A stretch of DNA of 64,000 nucleotides from Agelaius tricolor (taxonomy: Eukaryota; Chordata; Aves; Passeriformes; Icteridae), in NCBI GenBank assembly GCA_023055355.1, contig JALJCS010000024.1, positions 5,967,501-6,031,500 on the forward strand, read 5' to 3'. Numbering within the stretch: position 1 is the first letter of the stretch; each line of letters starts with the position of its first letter. The notes under the pieces are model-generated. The model saw only the letters and a program-made list of their open reading frames with translations, had not been told where the DNA came from and did no database searches. Positions 16,071-30,890 of the stretch are shown one piece after another. Both the position numbers and the translations under genes were made by a program.

Positions 16071-19000
16071 TCCTGCCCGGGACACAACCACGGGCTGGGT
16101 TCCCCAGCACACCCCGAGGACAAACGGAGCTGGCAGGAAGGGCTGCAAGATGGGATTCAGGAGCGGGAGGGGGGCAGTGTTTGGTGCTCTGGCTGTAAGT
16201 GGGAGGAGGCGGGGGCGTAATTAACATCTGATGAGCTGGGAGGCACCTTTGCCATTTCACTGCTGCAACATGGTGTTTGTGTACACAGTGTGACTCAGTA
16301 AGCTACGTGCAGTACAGGTCCATAGACAGTCCTTCAGAGTAGAATTATGCTTTTAGGCTGTAGAATCTGTTTCCATGGCAACCCCCAGGTTGTCTCCCTG
16401 AATAGGTTTAACAATACAGGATTAACCTCATCTTTATTCACCAGTGTTCAGCGTAAATGTGAAGAAAGGAGGGGGAAAAGGCATTACTGTGTAGCAAGTT
16501 GCATTAAGTTTCTACTCCAGGGAGAAAGGCAACAGATTATTAGTAGTTTTTTAAAGAAAATACTTCCATTCATGGTCAGGGATTTTTAGGAGAGATTCAA
16601 GGGATACTGAAGCCTGTTGCTCTGTCAATGTTACACCCAAAGGTAAAAGTTCAAGTGGTGGCTGGATTACAGATTTGCTGTATGTACGTCCAGGTCACAA
16701 GTTCACTTCTGTCTGTAAATGTGCCAAAACAAAGCAGCCCTGGCTACACATTAGCACAGAAACAGGCTGCCCTGGGTGCCTTTTCAAACACTGCCCTAAA
16801 GAACCACACAGAGAGTACCTGGATGGAAATTATGTGCTTCAGTCATTCCCCTTCAAGGATAATTAACAACCTGCTCAAATTCAAGTCAAAAAGTGGTATT
16901 TTAAAAGATTGCTTAGGCATGACCCAAATCAGCAACACAAAATGCCATACAAATAACATATTAGGTTGTCATTAGTTAAATTTGGCATGCAGGTGGGCCA
17001 AGAGCACAGCTGGGGGAGCAGAAACAGGTAATTTTGAAAATCTTTACAAATTGAGGGAAAAGCATTTGCAGTTCAGAATGAAAACCACTGAGGTTCTCCC
17101 TTTTCCCAGCAGATGGAGCTTATGTGAAACAGGAGAAGCTGCACAAAGAGAGACTGGGGCACTGGAGGAACACATGGGGAGAAAGCCACAAGGTTCTGGC
17201 CAAGGCAGGGTCAAGCAGAGGGAGAGCAGGCAGTGTTCAGGCTATGTGCACAACCAAAAAAAAACCGTGAATGTAGCCATAAAAAGCAAATTGATTTAGA
17301 GAAACGAGAAATACAGAGGGAGAGGAAAAAGGAGTCTCTAGTGTTACAAACACACCTGTTAGCTCCAGCTGATATGAGAAAGACAGATTTTGCTGCAAAA
17401 TCATCAGTGCTGTATTTAAGTAACCTGTTGTGCCTCCAAATGAATCAGTTTGATTTTATGAATTACAGGAATTAAAACTATGCATTTAGAGTTATTCTTG
17501 ATCTCCAAGATTTTTTAGGCTGTAGGGTTTGCAAGTTCCTGTCTGTAATCAGAAATGCAGAAAGCCAACAGTCTTATGTCATTATCTGCCTCTCAGAGTT
17601 AGGTCTTTAAGAAAACACCAAATGTTGTATTATTGTCAATAAAAGCCCTAAATCTGCCACCACTGCTTTTATGCACCCATCAAGAAGCAAAACAAGAAAT
17701 GCATGTGACTGGGGAGGCTGTCCTCCACCCCATCCCAGATTTTGTAGACCTGTTCCTGCACTCCTTGTATATCACAAAATTCTTGGTAAAGTCAAGCAGT
17801 GTTATAGGAGTACTGGAAAGACAGGAGGTCCCTCCAAAACAGATACCCTTCAGTTTGTGTCCATTAAAGAAATACCATTTTAGGAGCATTTTTACCTTTG
17901 TATTCTAAAAAGGAGAAAAAGTGCTATTTCCAAGGGCCATTTTAATGGCAGCAATGTAACTTACTTTAGCAATTTTGCAAGGCTGAGGCTCCTTATGGTA
18001 AGTTCTGGTTTGGAGGGGAGCAGGTTACAGCCAGCACATGCACACAGCTGTATATGACCTGGTGCAGGCAAAATGCAACATTGTCCCATTGTCCCCCAGG
18101 GGACATATTTGTGCTTTCTCTGCCTCAGAGGAGGTGAGCAGAGCTAAGCATTTCTGTTAAAAGAGCAAATGAAAAATACTGAAGATGGATATGTTCATTT
18201 GCTGAAGCCTGATGCTTAAAATTCCTGTGTAGAATTTAGCCCCCTCGGGCCTCTGCTGTCGTTACCTCTTTCTTGCTGGTTTTGATGATGATCTTATCAG
18301 TCCTGGCTCATATTTTCCCTTACAGTCAGCCTGAATAACCCTACCAGAATGTGTCTTTCCAACCTTTGAATTCACTGTCTCTTATTTGCCTTTCAGCTTT
18401 AAACCTTCTACCTTTCATAATGCAGACCAAGCCTGTAACACAGATCTCACACTTTTCCATCCTGTTCTCCTTGACCTGACTGACACTCCTATCTTCCACA
18501 CTGCCATACAATGACCTCCCCATTCCAGCATGCAAGCCCACAGCCCCTCCTTTATTCAAGTCAAAGAGCTGCTTTTCTCAAGAGGCCTCCCCACAGAGAT
18601 AATGAAAAGCAGATTAAGAGATTTAAAAAAGGAGTTGGTTCCTTTGGAATGGTCAGTGTACTTTCCCTTTCTACAACCATGCTCTCTACTGTAAATTTTC
18701 CAAATCACTGTTTGTCTGGATCTCTGTGCCTTGACCTCAGCAGGACCTAAGCTGTTGGGCCCCAATTCTACACATGCAAATGCATGCCATGTCCCTTTGC
18801 TATCAGAGACATTCACACAGCGTGGTAAAGGATCAGTGCAGTTATGTACTTGTAACATCAAATCCTGTTTCTTGCCAGATAACATCATAAAAGGCTTGGA
18901 TAGAGATAAAAATTAACATTTTAGTCTTTGTTTTTGTGAGACAGAAAGAATGGTAACCTCCAAGTCAAGTGAAGTGGCAGCTCTGTTGACAAGACTTGAT

Positions 19001-22000
19001 TTGTAGCTATATGAGAATCTTGAGGGGAAATACCTGTTAAAATGTGATGTGAAGCTATAGAAAAACAACAAAGAGCCATCAGCACAAGTACATCCCAGTG
19101 GTGCTTTGCCAGTATCCTGCCTTTTTCTTGTGTGGCTGAATTTCAGGCACCAGAAACAGAAGACGCTTTGTCTGGGCTTTCCCATGTAATCAGCAACCTC
19201 TCTCCTGCCTGTCTTAGGCCTCTATTCACTTTATTATTATTATAGTATCCCCTAGAGACAGACTTGGGAGGCATTCACCCCCAAACATCCTGTTACCTTC
19301 AAGCAATTAGGTATTTTCTCAGTAACACATTATATGCTTTAATCCTGTTGCATGTGTGTACAAAGCGTGGCTAGCAAGTTGTATATGTAAGAAAATACCA
19401 AGTTGACGTAAAAGAGCTTTGCCATTGGATTTGATCAGTATCCAGGGGAAGTAAAAACCCCCAAAGCAGGCACTCTCCTCTGAAAGCAATTTCAGGAGGG
19501 AATTTTGTGTACAAACTGAAGGCTTATCTGGGGTCTGCAGATATTTAGGAGTTCATCAGCTGGATAGAGCAAGAGGAGCTCATTGGGACTAATCTGTGCA
19601 GCAGGTAAAAGTGAGCCGTCCAGCCTGCTCATCAGTCAGGGTGGCAAGCCTCACACTCATTCCTATATGACACATATCAATCATTTTCTTTTCTAATCAC
19701 TCATTCAACAGCTGAAAAAGGAAATATGCCCAACAGATATCAACAAAAAGCTGGCTTAGCCAGCAGAGCTTCCCCGTTGTGCCAAGGGAACAACCTTCTC
19801 CCCTCTGCGAGGCCTCTCCTCACAAGGAGCAGACATCTAACTCTCCCTGCAGCCTCTTTCAGCGTGCCAGCTGGGAATCAGGGCCCTGGGCACAATCCCA
19901 GCACCTGTGCCTAGTTTTCTTACAGAGCACAGCCAGCTGGTCTGCTAGGTCTGCAAATGTCCTGTATTCCCTATTTCTTTTCTGTGGATTGCTTTGGATA
20001 AGCAATGTGAATGTGTTGCTTATATTTGGATTTTGCAAATTCATTGCTTTACATTTACCTTAACCTGATTTGTTTAAGGATCATATCAGGCCACTGATAA
20101 ATAAAGTCATGCCATGTTTTTAATAATTATTAAACCAGGGTTGTTGAACCAGTAGTCCTCAGAACCTCCTGTAGTATTTTTGAGGGAAGTTGAAGGTAAG
20201 CAGGATGTAACCACAGGCCACTTTGGAAACTATGACATGGAGTTTGTGAGGAAGAAGTGTTTTTGATGGCTGGTGTTTGTCAGCAAACTTTTCTGGCATT
20301 CCACATGGTAGCAGAGACTGTATTTGACCCTGAGGGTTCACAGGCATTAGATAATTGGTTTGGCTCTTACTTAGTTCATGTTAGACTACTCATTTCTATC
20401 TGTGACACCAAACTATCAACTGCTAACTTCCTGTGTGGAAATAATTATGCATCTTTTCCAAGTTCAACTGTTTCCAACAGTTCTTATGCAGAAAGGCAAG
20501 GTTAGAGTTAAGACCACTTGCATTTCTAATAGCTTGACTCTGAAAAGCCTTCATATTATTCAAAAATCCTAGTATCAGTGGAGCCAGAGTGGGGTTAGAA
20601 TTCTGTTCTGCAACAGGAAGGGGACATACAGAGGTCTGGAAAATTATGAAGGTGGGAGGAAAATTAATAAAAAAATGGTTATTATTGCTGTTCATAATGC
20701 CATATTAATTAAACCAGTTTATCTGGGAGCAGGGTTTAAAAAAGAACAGAAGGAAATATATTTTCATATAAACTCATTGCCACAGGATGTTCTCAAAATA
20801 TAAATAAATAAGCTCAACAAGAAAATAGATACACTCAAGGGATCTAGGCTTAATGAAGTCACTGGCACATGCTTGTCTAGCTGCAGTGTCCTCTTTGGAA
20901 ATTAGGAAATCCCTAAACTGCTGATTTTTAGAAGCATGAATGACACAAATGGGTAGGAGCTGCTTTTCCTATAATCTGTTTCCAATTCTAAGCATCCATT
21001 ACTACTTCCTTTCTTGGTTTCCCTTGAGGAAAGGACATGCCTAAGCCTGCTTTGAATGTTAAAAGCTTCCTCTGTTCTGCACAAATAGAGGTGAGAGTAA
21101 GAGACCATAACTGATTACCCATGGGCAGCTAATAAAGCTGTGAGAGACAAGTCCTCACCTGGAACCATGGAGGTGTTTGAGGTGGACCAAAGGGTCCCTG
21201 TCAGGGGGTCTCAAGCCCTTGAGTGAGTCGTGCATGGCTCCCCCCATGCTGGGGGCCTATGGCAGTGCAGTCCTAACAAGCACTGCACACTTTCTGCCAC
21301 CCTTAAACTCCACATGTTCCTCTCACCAACAGAACAAACAGGTTAATAAAGGTGGGGATTTTTTGTGTAGAAACATAATGAAAGCCAGGTCAGGAAGGGA
21401 AGAGATCTCAGTCTGCTTGGTAACTTACACAGAATGAAACTCTACCAAGGAAAGGAACGTGTAGCTTCCCTTGCTTTCTTACCACAGGGTTTCCCCTTTG
21501 CACTTTACCAAGTCCAACTTCTGCCATAATCACCCTGGCAACAAGTTACAGTCGATCTCCCTCTAGTGGGTAATTAATTACCCATAAAAGCCACAGCAAG
21601 TCTGAGATGTGTTAAAAATCTGCCTTGCACTTGCCTTCCTTCATCCTCTTTCTTCAGCTGGCTTTCTTCTTCTTTCATCTGTCATCTTCCTCACACATGC
21701 ATTACGTGTTTTCTTCATGCCCTCCCTGAACTTTGTATCTGCTCCTTCTCCATTCTTGTGCTCTGTGAGGAGTTGGGCTGTTTGAGGGGTTTCTGTTTGA
21801 CTTTGATGTAAGTGGAAATGAAAGTAAAGAAGCGCCAAAAAATGAATTTAAAATGAAATATTCTAGAGATTAGTGGTGTTTGCACAGAAGCATGTGAGCA
21901 ACCCCCAATATGCCAAAGGCTTAGAAATCTAGGAAAAAGAAAGCCATAAGACCTACCCTAAGTTTGTAATTTATTTTTTTTATCAGGAGTCAGTCAAAGG

Positions 22001-22428
22001 AAATTTACATTTGTGTTTCCTTATCCTTAAAGTTGATTTATTTGGGTTGAAAATCCTCTGCATTCTGCTTAGTAGTTTCTTCCCCCTGAATTTGCTATTC
22101 CATTATCACAACTATTAACAGCAAAATACATAAGCCAGCTGTGTTCAATCTGAAGTTAGCTCTCTAACAGCAACAGTTAACTACCAAAGAGTATTCTCAG
22201 AGCAGAGCTGACGTTAATTGAGAAGGATGGTGCTCTGAAATATGTGGAGACAAGATGCTATAGAAATTGATTTAACCAGACTATGCCTTTTGTGTATGGA
22301 ACTGTATTTCTCTCCTTGCAGAGCATATAGGCTGGATACTATGGCTGTTACTGCATTTAGATTAATGGAAATATATTAGGGATGATTCTCAAAGGTATCT
22401 CCTTTCTCTGACTACTCTGGGGTTTCTT

Positions 22429-22448
22429 GTGTGTGTGTGTGTGTGTGT
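22429..22448. repeat. (GT)10 microsatellite
   Basis: Ten uninterrupted GT dinucleotides. A likely polymorphic marker in the intergenic spacer. Confidence 0.95.
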
Positions 22449-25400
22449 GGTAAAGCACATTTCAAACAAAAAGATGAACAAGTCAATATTGTCCAAATGA
22501 AAAATGACAGATCTGGTTGAAAGAAATTTTTAGGACAGGCTTTGATAATATATTCCTCCAGTGATAGGAGGCATCATATTAATCATTATATGTTACCTTT
22601 CTGTTTAAAACTTTGAATTATCTAAATAAACCAATATGAAAGACAATGTGCTCCAATCCAAGTATTTTCCAGGTTCCTAGAACCACTGACCTTTTCTCAA
22701 ATCACTGTGGTCAACGGTGCTCCACAAAAATCACTAATTAGAACCTCAAGAGTCTTTAGTATGGCAAACTTAGGTATCACAAAGTGAATGAATAAAATGA
22801 AGATAAACTGGAATTTTACTGAAGCAAAGTAAGATCACATATTATTTATTGTGAGCAAATTCTGTGCCTAGAAACACCTATGCAATCCATATATTTACAT
22901 TATTTTGTGAAACAGCATCATACTAAAATAATTGTTCTATACAGCACATCAGGGTTATCAACTTATTTTACTAACATGAGAACAAAAAATATTGTAGCTT
23001 TTGGTCCCTTCATAACTGTGTTGTCAATATAACTAATTTCATTTCACTGTAATAAAGATGAAATGAATTCCAATCCTGCACCTCTATCAGTTACAATATA
23101 ATTTTATTCAGCTGAGACATTTCATAAACCTGCTGAAGGTAAGAATTGCAGACAGTGCTGAAGCAGGATATGGAGGCAGGGAAGAGGTATTGCAGAAGAA
23201 ATGTACAGGTTTTGTCTTCACAGCTTTCCTTGCATTGATGTACAGGACAAAAAGAATTCAGTGACTATCAGCTTTCAAGACCAGCTTGTAGGGTTGACAG
23301 TAAGAGAATGTTCTTTTGCATTCAAATTGAGTACATTTGTTCTAGAATTTATTAAGACACTGTAATCAAAGAAACTAACAGTGCCACATCCTGTTCTTTA
23401 TTTAGGTTGGATGAAGGCTTCATTTGGCATCATGGAAACTAGAATGACTACCCTGGGCTAAACCAAAGGCCTGTGAGTCCCTTTATCCAATCTCTGGTCA
23501 TAGTCAGAAATGAGTGTTTAAGGAAGAAGTATGAGGAATAGGGTGAGCATAGAGCAGTGCTGCCTGCAGCAGTGACTTGTATTTCATTGCTGCTGATAAA
23601 CACACAGAGAACAGAGTCTGGGGGTCTGAGCACAGAGCTGGGAGCTGTGAATTCGCTGTTTCAGTCCTGCCTCTGTCACCAAGGTTACTTGTGCATCGCT
23701 GTGTCCCAGCTCATGTGTGCTGGTGGCAAACCTGCCTCCAAGCCTCTGCACTGCAGAGGCACACACAGGCCATGCTCACATAGCCACACTCACATTCAGG
23801 CTGGTTTTGATCAAGTCTGGTACAATGGAGAGATTTATTCCTTCCTAACGAGCTGCTTAACATCTGTGATTGTTTCCTGAAGAGCTGAATAATATCCCAG
23901 TGCCCTTCTTATTGTGCCCCTTTATCTCTTCCCTATTCCTTCTCGATCCTCTGTTTTTCACATGGTTATCATCACTGGCCTTTGTGGTCCTTGGGCTTTG
24001 TCCTAAGCTTATCATCCCTCAGTTCCTACAAGCAGGAGCAGCAAGCTCAGTGCAAGGTAAAAACTGTGCAGATATTTTTCCTGTGTAGCCCAAGTCCAGG
24101 TCAATCCATCAGGGAGCACAGAGAGGCCAACTCTTTCAAATGTCCCTGCTGAAGCTGCCAATCAAAAGGTGATGCTGTTAGATTTCCAGTAAAACCAGAA
24201 AGATAACGTTGAAGGCACCTCCTTAAAAATTCCTGTTAAAAATTTTGGTTAAAAACTATGTTTCACTTTGCTTCAGGGCTACCTGCAATTCCCAGCATGA
24301 TGGATGATCCTGAGTGGATCCTCAGAAATTGAATCCATCAGCTGCAGGTCCCCTTCTGGTGAGTTCACAGTTTCATGATTGCTTCTGGAAGTCTGTCACC
24401 TCCTCCACAGCCATCGTTCCCACCTCCATTGGTCTACCATCCCTTCAGATACACCAAGTGGAGGAGGACTGCAATCTCCACACTCAGGGCACTACCCAGA
24501 ACATCTCAATGCAGGCAGGTAAATAAGGAGTTGTCAGAATTCCCTTTTCCATTTTTAACCTTACAATGTACAACCTTTACCAGTGTGATACTATTGGGGA
24601 TTTCTACAAGCTGACTCAAGCTGCTGGATTGAAGGCCTGGTTTGAGGAACTTCTCCCCAGATCTTTGCACCTCAGGTTGAGCAGAACCCTGGAGAGCTCC
24701 TCCTCCTTGTGGCCTCCAGCTGTGCTTCTGCACAGGGCAGGGGTGCACAGGAACTGGAGGAAGCCACATGGAAATCAGGGCTGAGTGGTAACCAAATATG
24801 TCTGACCCAGGGGGAAGCTGGTGGGAGTGCAGAGCTAGTCAAAGGGAAAGGAACAAATAGACTGGAACTTACAGGCCCTGGAATACTGGCATGTCAGTGG
24901 AGGGCTGTGTATAGTAAATAAATAGAGATATGCATGTTTCAGCAATTTCCCCAGGGTAAAGTGAGTGGGAGTGTGTTCAAAGAGTAGTATTTGCTTTATA
25001 CTGTCCTGTTCAATATATACATTAGGAAGTACATATAGGGTGTATGTTTGATCAAGGAATTTAGACAATAACCTGAGTAATTGGCAGCATACACCAAATC
25101 CCATTAGTCTGATCCCAACGCCAAGTTCCTTCTCAGTACTACAATTTTGCAAGCAATTAAAATGGCTACTTAGCTACATTATGTTATTACAAGCAACATC
25201 ACTTGTCAAGTATTTTAAGTAGGAAAAGTGATGTTAGTTATTGTGCATTACCACCCAGGTAAAAATCACACCCCTGTGTTAAGCATGCACAACAATATAC
25301 CATTAACCTGTTTAACATGATAGCTTGAAAGAGCGGTGTGTTATGCTTTTACATTTCTACTACAAATCCTCTGTTATTACTTTGCACATTACATTTTTTT

Positions 25401-27167
25401 CTGCTATAAAGAGGATAGAATGATTTTGCAAACCAGTCTCATCCCTAGACTGCTATAATTTGACAATTTCAAGGCTTTTCAACTCAGACCCTGGCATATA
25501 TGTCATGTATCGCATTGCAGATTTCATCCAATAGTCGAAAATGTACTCTCAATGCAGTACCATCTTATCAGTATTCTAGCACCATAAGCCTTCTCACTGC
25601 AAGCAGGGGACTGTTCATTACAATGAAACTGAAAATGGAATAACTGAAGGATTGATTTATATGACCTTCACTCAGGAATGTTCTAATTCTGACATAATCT
25701 CTCTGACTGAAATCGTAAACACTGTATAATTTTGATTTATTACCCTTAAAAGAAGGAACCTGGATCTATAGATAACAGAATACCTGGCATGAAAAAGAAT
25801 GGTGCAAAAGCTCAGGAAGACTGCAAGAAAATGCAGATTGATCATGTGACTTTACTCCAAACATTGTTTCAGCCAGCAAATCCATGAACGGAGCTGAAAG
25901 CAAGTGGAAAAACATTATGCGGATGTTTTCACAAATCCACTCTGTCATTCGGAAATCTCTCATGATTATATACATTTTATAGCAAAGATAAGAGCATGTT
26001 AGTAAGTTCAAGCATGAAACAGTCTGTTTACTAAAGGCTGCAAGGAATGTTTATTAAACCAGCTAATTTATGGCAAAACAGGGCCAGAACTTGATATACT
26101 CCACAAAAAGCTGCTTTACCAGGCAGCTGTTTCCCTCCCACACCGACAGTGTAACCCACTCCGTGCTGTTCTGTCCTCACATCTGCTGCCACGGGAGCCA
26201 GGAGAAGGCTTGTAAGGGTGTGAGGGCATGCTGGACCTGACTGCTCACAGGTGAAAGCTAGAGCAGTCCTACAGTGTGCTGCTTAAAATTAACAGCTGAT
26301 AATCTTTAAAGCAAAGCAGCTGGATCTAAATCAAATAGAATCTTCTTAAATTGAAAGGTGAATCAGGCTGGTTGTCACTTGGAATTTTTTGGTGAGGTAA
26401 AGTGAGTAGTTAGAAGAAAGAGCAGATAGAAACTATTCACCACAAGCTGGTTAATAAATGTACGTTAAAAGCCCACTGAACACAATCTTAATGCCCTGCA
26501 GGAACTGAAATCAACAGGTCAATTTAAAGTAGACTAACAAAAAGAAATCTGCCCTCCACCCATGCCTTTTTTCTGTTCTTAATGTTTGGTGAAATGAATG
26601 CTTGCCTCCTTTCCTCCCACACACTCAGCTCACAGTTCCCACTTAGCCATTTCCCAGTCCTATTTTACACATATCTTTATCTTATCATGCTTCTCCTGCA
26701 AATCCTTCTCCTCTAGACCACTTACATTCTCTTCTTTCATAAAATTCACCTTTTACAAGTGGTACCTAATCAGTCTTACTTTGTCCTAGCCAGGAAATGG
26801 AGGGGTTTATTTTAGAAAAAAATTACTGTTATTCAGTGAATTTTGTGGCTAGTATGAATGACTTCATTCTACCAGATGGTAGTCTCCTCTATGCAGGAAC
26901 ATTTGTCTGCTTCACTGTACTGCACAATGCATATTATTCTCACCTGTGAATGGGCCTGTTCCTTATTACTACCAAAGATCAAACATTACACAACTCCTCC
27001 AGTATGGAGCTACAATCTGAGCTACAGCTACTGCAGCCACTGTGAAAGCACTACAGCCTCAGAAAGATTATTTCTTCCTTCCTGAATACGTTAGAGTCGC
27101 TATACCAGGAACTAAATTTGTGCTTAGGGATAGCAGGAAGTGCTTGATTCTTTTTATGTACTTGCAG

Positions 27168-27255
27168 AAAGGAAGGGAGAAAAAAGGGGGAAAAAAAGGG
27201 AAAGGGAGGAGATAAAAAAGAGAAGAGAAAATAATAAAAAGAAAAAAGAGAGGCT
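27168..27255. repeat. Polypurine tract
   Basis: Nearly 90 bases of almost pure A and G on the plus strand (GGGAGAAAAAAGGGGG and similar blocks, with a few T interruptions at the right). Such tracts are low-complexity sequence and can form triplex DNA. No gene signal; the minus-strand open frames here are polypyrimidine artefacts. Confidence 0.85.
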
Positions 27256-30200
27256 TGGGTGGAATAATATTTAGGACATTTATTCCCTGAACTATATATG
27301 GACAATTTTCAAAGTAAGACAATAAAGTATTTATATCAAAAACTCTGTTCTACTAGAATGACATAAAGCCTTGTAAGTGGCAGACAAAAGAGAAAAAAAC
27401 CATGAATATTATTTCTGTAATCAATTAGCATGTCAACATGTAGGAATACAATACAGATAATATTTGATTCTTTGGACTAGAAAATTTAACATAAAGCCCA
27501 GTTCTGCAAACCAATCCTGCATACTTGATTTTCAGCATGAGCTGTTTATTGAATTCTCAAATGAATGTATTTATCATTAGGAAAATCAAAATACCAGAGG
27601 AAGTAATATAGTCTTAGATTTCCCAATGGTGAATTAATTAGTGGAGTCAATTCTACCCTCAGCCTGGTATCTCATCCACCAGACAACACTTACTTCCCAC
27701 TGTAACAACAGATGATTGTAAAAGCTTAACAGTGTTTTGCCAGTGCTGGTAAAGCTGATAGGGATGGGAGTGAAGGGCAGCTTGGTATCTTCTTCAACCA
27801 ATGGCAAACTATTCAGTATGAGAGGTTAAGAACTACTTTATTAGGATGATTATCATTACCCTCAACAACAGCTATAAAAAGCTCCAAGTCAAATGGTTCT
27901 GACTCACTTGTTGAAGGGTAATGCCATCTGTAGAGGAAATTCTGGGTATGGGCTGTCACCAGTGGCTAATCCCCCTGGAACAGGTGCACAGCACTTTGCC
28001 AGTCCCACATCACAGCAGGGCTGGGAGCCAGGGCATCCAGCTCACAGAGTAGATGCCCACTGGAAAGGAGGTGGAACAAAAGAAGAAAGGGCCTGTCTTC
28101 ATGTTTCTCCCAAGCAGTTTCCACTTTTAAAGTTTTGGTGACTAGAAAAATTTGGAAGCCATTCTCCACCCAATGTGCATCAGCAGTAATACCCTCCTTG
28201 TCCTTCCTCACTAGTGAGCTCTCCTGAGCCACTGCAAGCAGCTCTGGAGTGAAATAGTATGTTTGCAAATGTAAATTCATCAGATTCTCTATAAACTGGT
28301 GGCTGTTAATATAAAATATTTTAAAACAAAATGCCTAAGTACCAGATCAATCCAACCTAACTAAGGTCAAAAACCATTTGTTGAGTCCATTCGGGACAGA
28401 AGGCAGAAATATTCCAAAGTTGCCTTTTGAGTGAATGAACAAGGAATACAGACTCAAAAGCTCAACTCTGGCAGACGCTGAACTCGCTGTCATTTGATCT
28501 GCAGTAGCACTTGGGTGTCCAAGTAGGTCTGCTGAAACAGAAGGAAACCTTTCCCAGAGATTATTCAGCTAGTCCAAACTGGTAGCTTTTGAGGAAAAGA
28601 AAAACATTTTCTTACATTTTAAGGAATATAAATAAAATAACAGTCATTTCACTGAATAAGGTGCACCTATCAAAAATTACATATTGCAAAGTTAGAAAGG
28701 ACCTTATAATCAGACCTGCACTAGACAGACAAAAAGACTTCTTAAAGGGATTTTTTTCAATCTGTAATACAACACACCTTTCAATATAATATTTCTGTCC
28801 AATTAAAATTATTCTATTAATGGAGAGTCTATCATAGTTTTATTATGATTACAATTTATTGTAAACTTATTGTATTCATTACTAACTTGAGCTGTAAAAA
28901 ATGTAAATACTAGGAATCATTAAACTTGAAAACAATGCAAAGAAATGTAGCAAAAAAGAGGGAAATTAAGCTGATTAAATGTCTGGTTCCCATTGATTGC
29001 CAATAGCTGCTAGTGTTAAATTAAGAGGTTATTTTATTGTCCCCTACAGCCAAGCTCAGCCATGCTCCATTCAATAACTAATAAATTATGTCTTTGAGTT
29101 AGTAATAATTACAATAAAAATATTCCCCATTTTCTGGCATGCTGTGTTTATTTTAGGATATTAACACAGCAATCCAAATACAACACGTAAAACTCCCTCA
29201 GGGTTTTCTGTCTCACATCCCAGACCTTCTGTTTCTTTATAAGCTTTAACAGCCACAGTTAGAAGAGATATAAATAGTCTGAAGCACAAGAGAATCTCTC
29301 TTCCCTGACAGAATCTTTATTTACAAGCTCTACAAACCTTAGCAGGTCAAACAGTCCCTTGCTGGCAGGTTAATAAGGCCCACCTGCCAAATAAACCCAC
29401 CAGTGAACTCCGCAGGGCCTACATAAATCCAGAGTGCTTGCAACAAGATTTTCTCCCTAGGAATCATACTGAGGTGGGATGCTTATAGTTCAAAAGGGGG
29501 TCATCTTTCAAACTTCAGAGGGCTTGTCTGCCTGCCATACACACATGAGTATGCAAAAGGTTTGCAAAAACTACAGCTCTTACCTTCAGAAGGTATCATT
29601 ATTTAACATTTATATTTCAATATTGCTTACAGGATACCCACATGCTGAGGCCTCCTCTGCTGGTTCCATATGAACACGTAAGGCTTGTCAGTCTCTGCCC
29701 TTTGGACTTTTTAAAGGGCAAGTATAGTTGGGTCATAAATCTTTAAAATTATTCAAGACTTAAGATACAATTAATTTGCCTACAATGCCATAGAAAGAAA
29801 ATTAACAAATATGATAACTGGTTATTTAAACCAACTTATAAAGTAATTCTCAGATGCCAAAGTGGGTTTTTTATGAATATTGACAATTATCAAAGTAGAA
29901 TTCCATTCTGAGCCTAAGCTGTTCAGCCACAACTCATGGATAAATGTTTCCCATTGAATCAATGACTTCTTTATGTTCTTTCCTGAATCAGCTAGGCCCA
30001 GCAACTATCCAAGTGTGGGCATATCCACAGACTTCTCAAGAGGCCCACTCACTATGTTTATATTGCATTGTAAAACGCGTCTCCAAAGCATCCTTCAGAT
30101 TTCTGTTTGCTGTTCATGCAGTCAGCACAGTGGTAAATTCTGAGCACACACCTCATCATTTATTAGGATGGCACCAGGCAGATGAAGGCACACAATGGAG

Positions 30201-30849
30201 GGTAGCTGGGCACCAGAAGCTCTCTGGCTCAAAACACTAAAGCAGAACTCCTGATCCACTCATGAAGGGAGCTGGTTTTCCTTTGCACACCTGGCTGAGA
30301 ACTGCAGCAATGCCTGAGCTGATTCACAAACAGATCCATGCCCCAGCCTTAGAGGTGGCAAAGGAAATCAGGAAGGGCAATGTGCAGCTGGAGAGGCAGC
30401 CTGTGTGTACTGGGCAGGGATCACAGGTCCCACTCTAATGAACAGTGAACATCTGATGAAGTTCTTTAATTTACTCTGAGGGACATATCCATATCAGGCC
30501 TACAGGCTGCTTGCCTGTAAAAATCTTTCAGGACAGGGTACAGGCACATCAGGGAGCTCATAAAAAAAGACTTGCAGCTCTTTGTTCCTGCAGATCTACA
30601 GTGCACTGGACCAGAGTCCCCACAGGCACTGGGCATTGCAGCTGTATTAGAGCATACATGATTAGCTGCAGACAACTTATTGATAAGTACAGCTATTTGC
30701 CAGAGTCATTCCAGTACAAGTCAAATGTAACAGTTCTACAAGTGTAGGTGCAGTAAGGAACACATGTAGATCATACATTTAAGATGGTATGTTGTGGCAA
30801 AGCACTTGGTTGCACTTTGAAGGCCTTGAATGCATTCCTTTGAAGGCTT

Positions 30850-30890
30850 TGAATGTCAGATTACCACAGAGAATGGTAATCTGACATTCA
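30850..30890. repeat. Perfect 16-bp inverted repeat with 9-nt loop
   Basis: The left arm TGAATGTCAGATTACC is complemented exactly by GGTAATCTGACATTCA, with ACAGAGAAT between. Just upstream lie two direct copies of TTTGAAGGCYTTGAATG (from about 30816 and 30839), so the hairpin grows out of a locally duplicated stretch. No flanking duplication typical of a MITE was seen. The stem is too short for a canonical microRNA precursor. Confidence 0.9.

Noticed and set aside
21157..21260. Minus-strand exon ending TTCCAG/GTGAGG
   Set aside because: The donor is good, but the preceding frame closes quickly, the acceptor is poor and no homology is evident.
30850..30890. microRNA precursor
   Set aside because: The stem is only 16 bp and does not extend with tolerable mismatches. 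Canonical precursors need about 30 bp or more.
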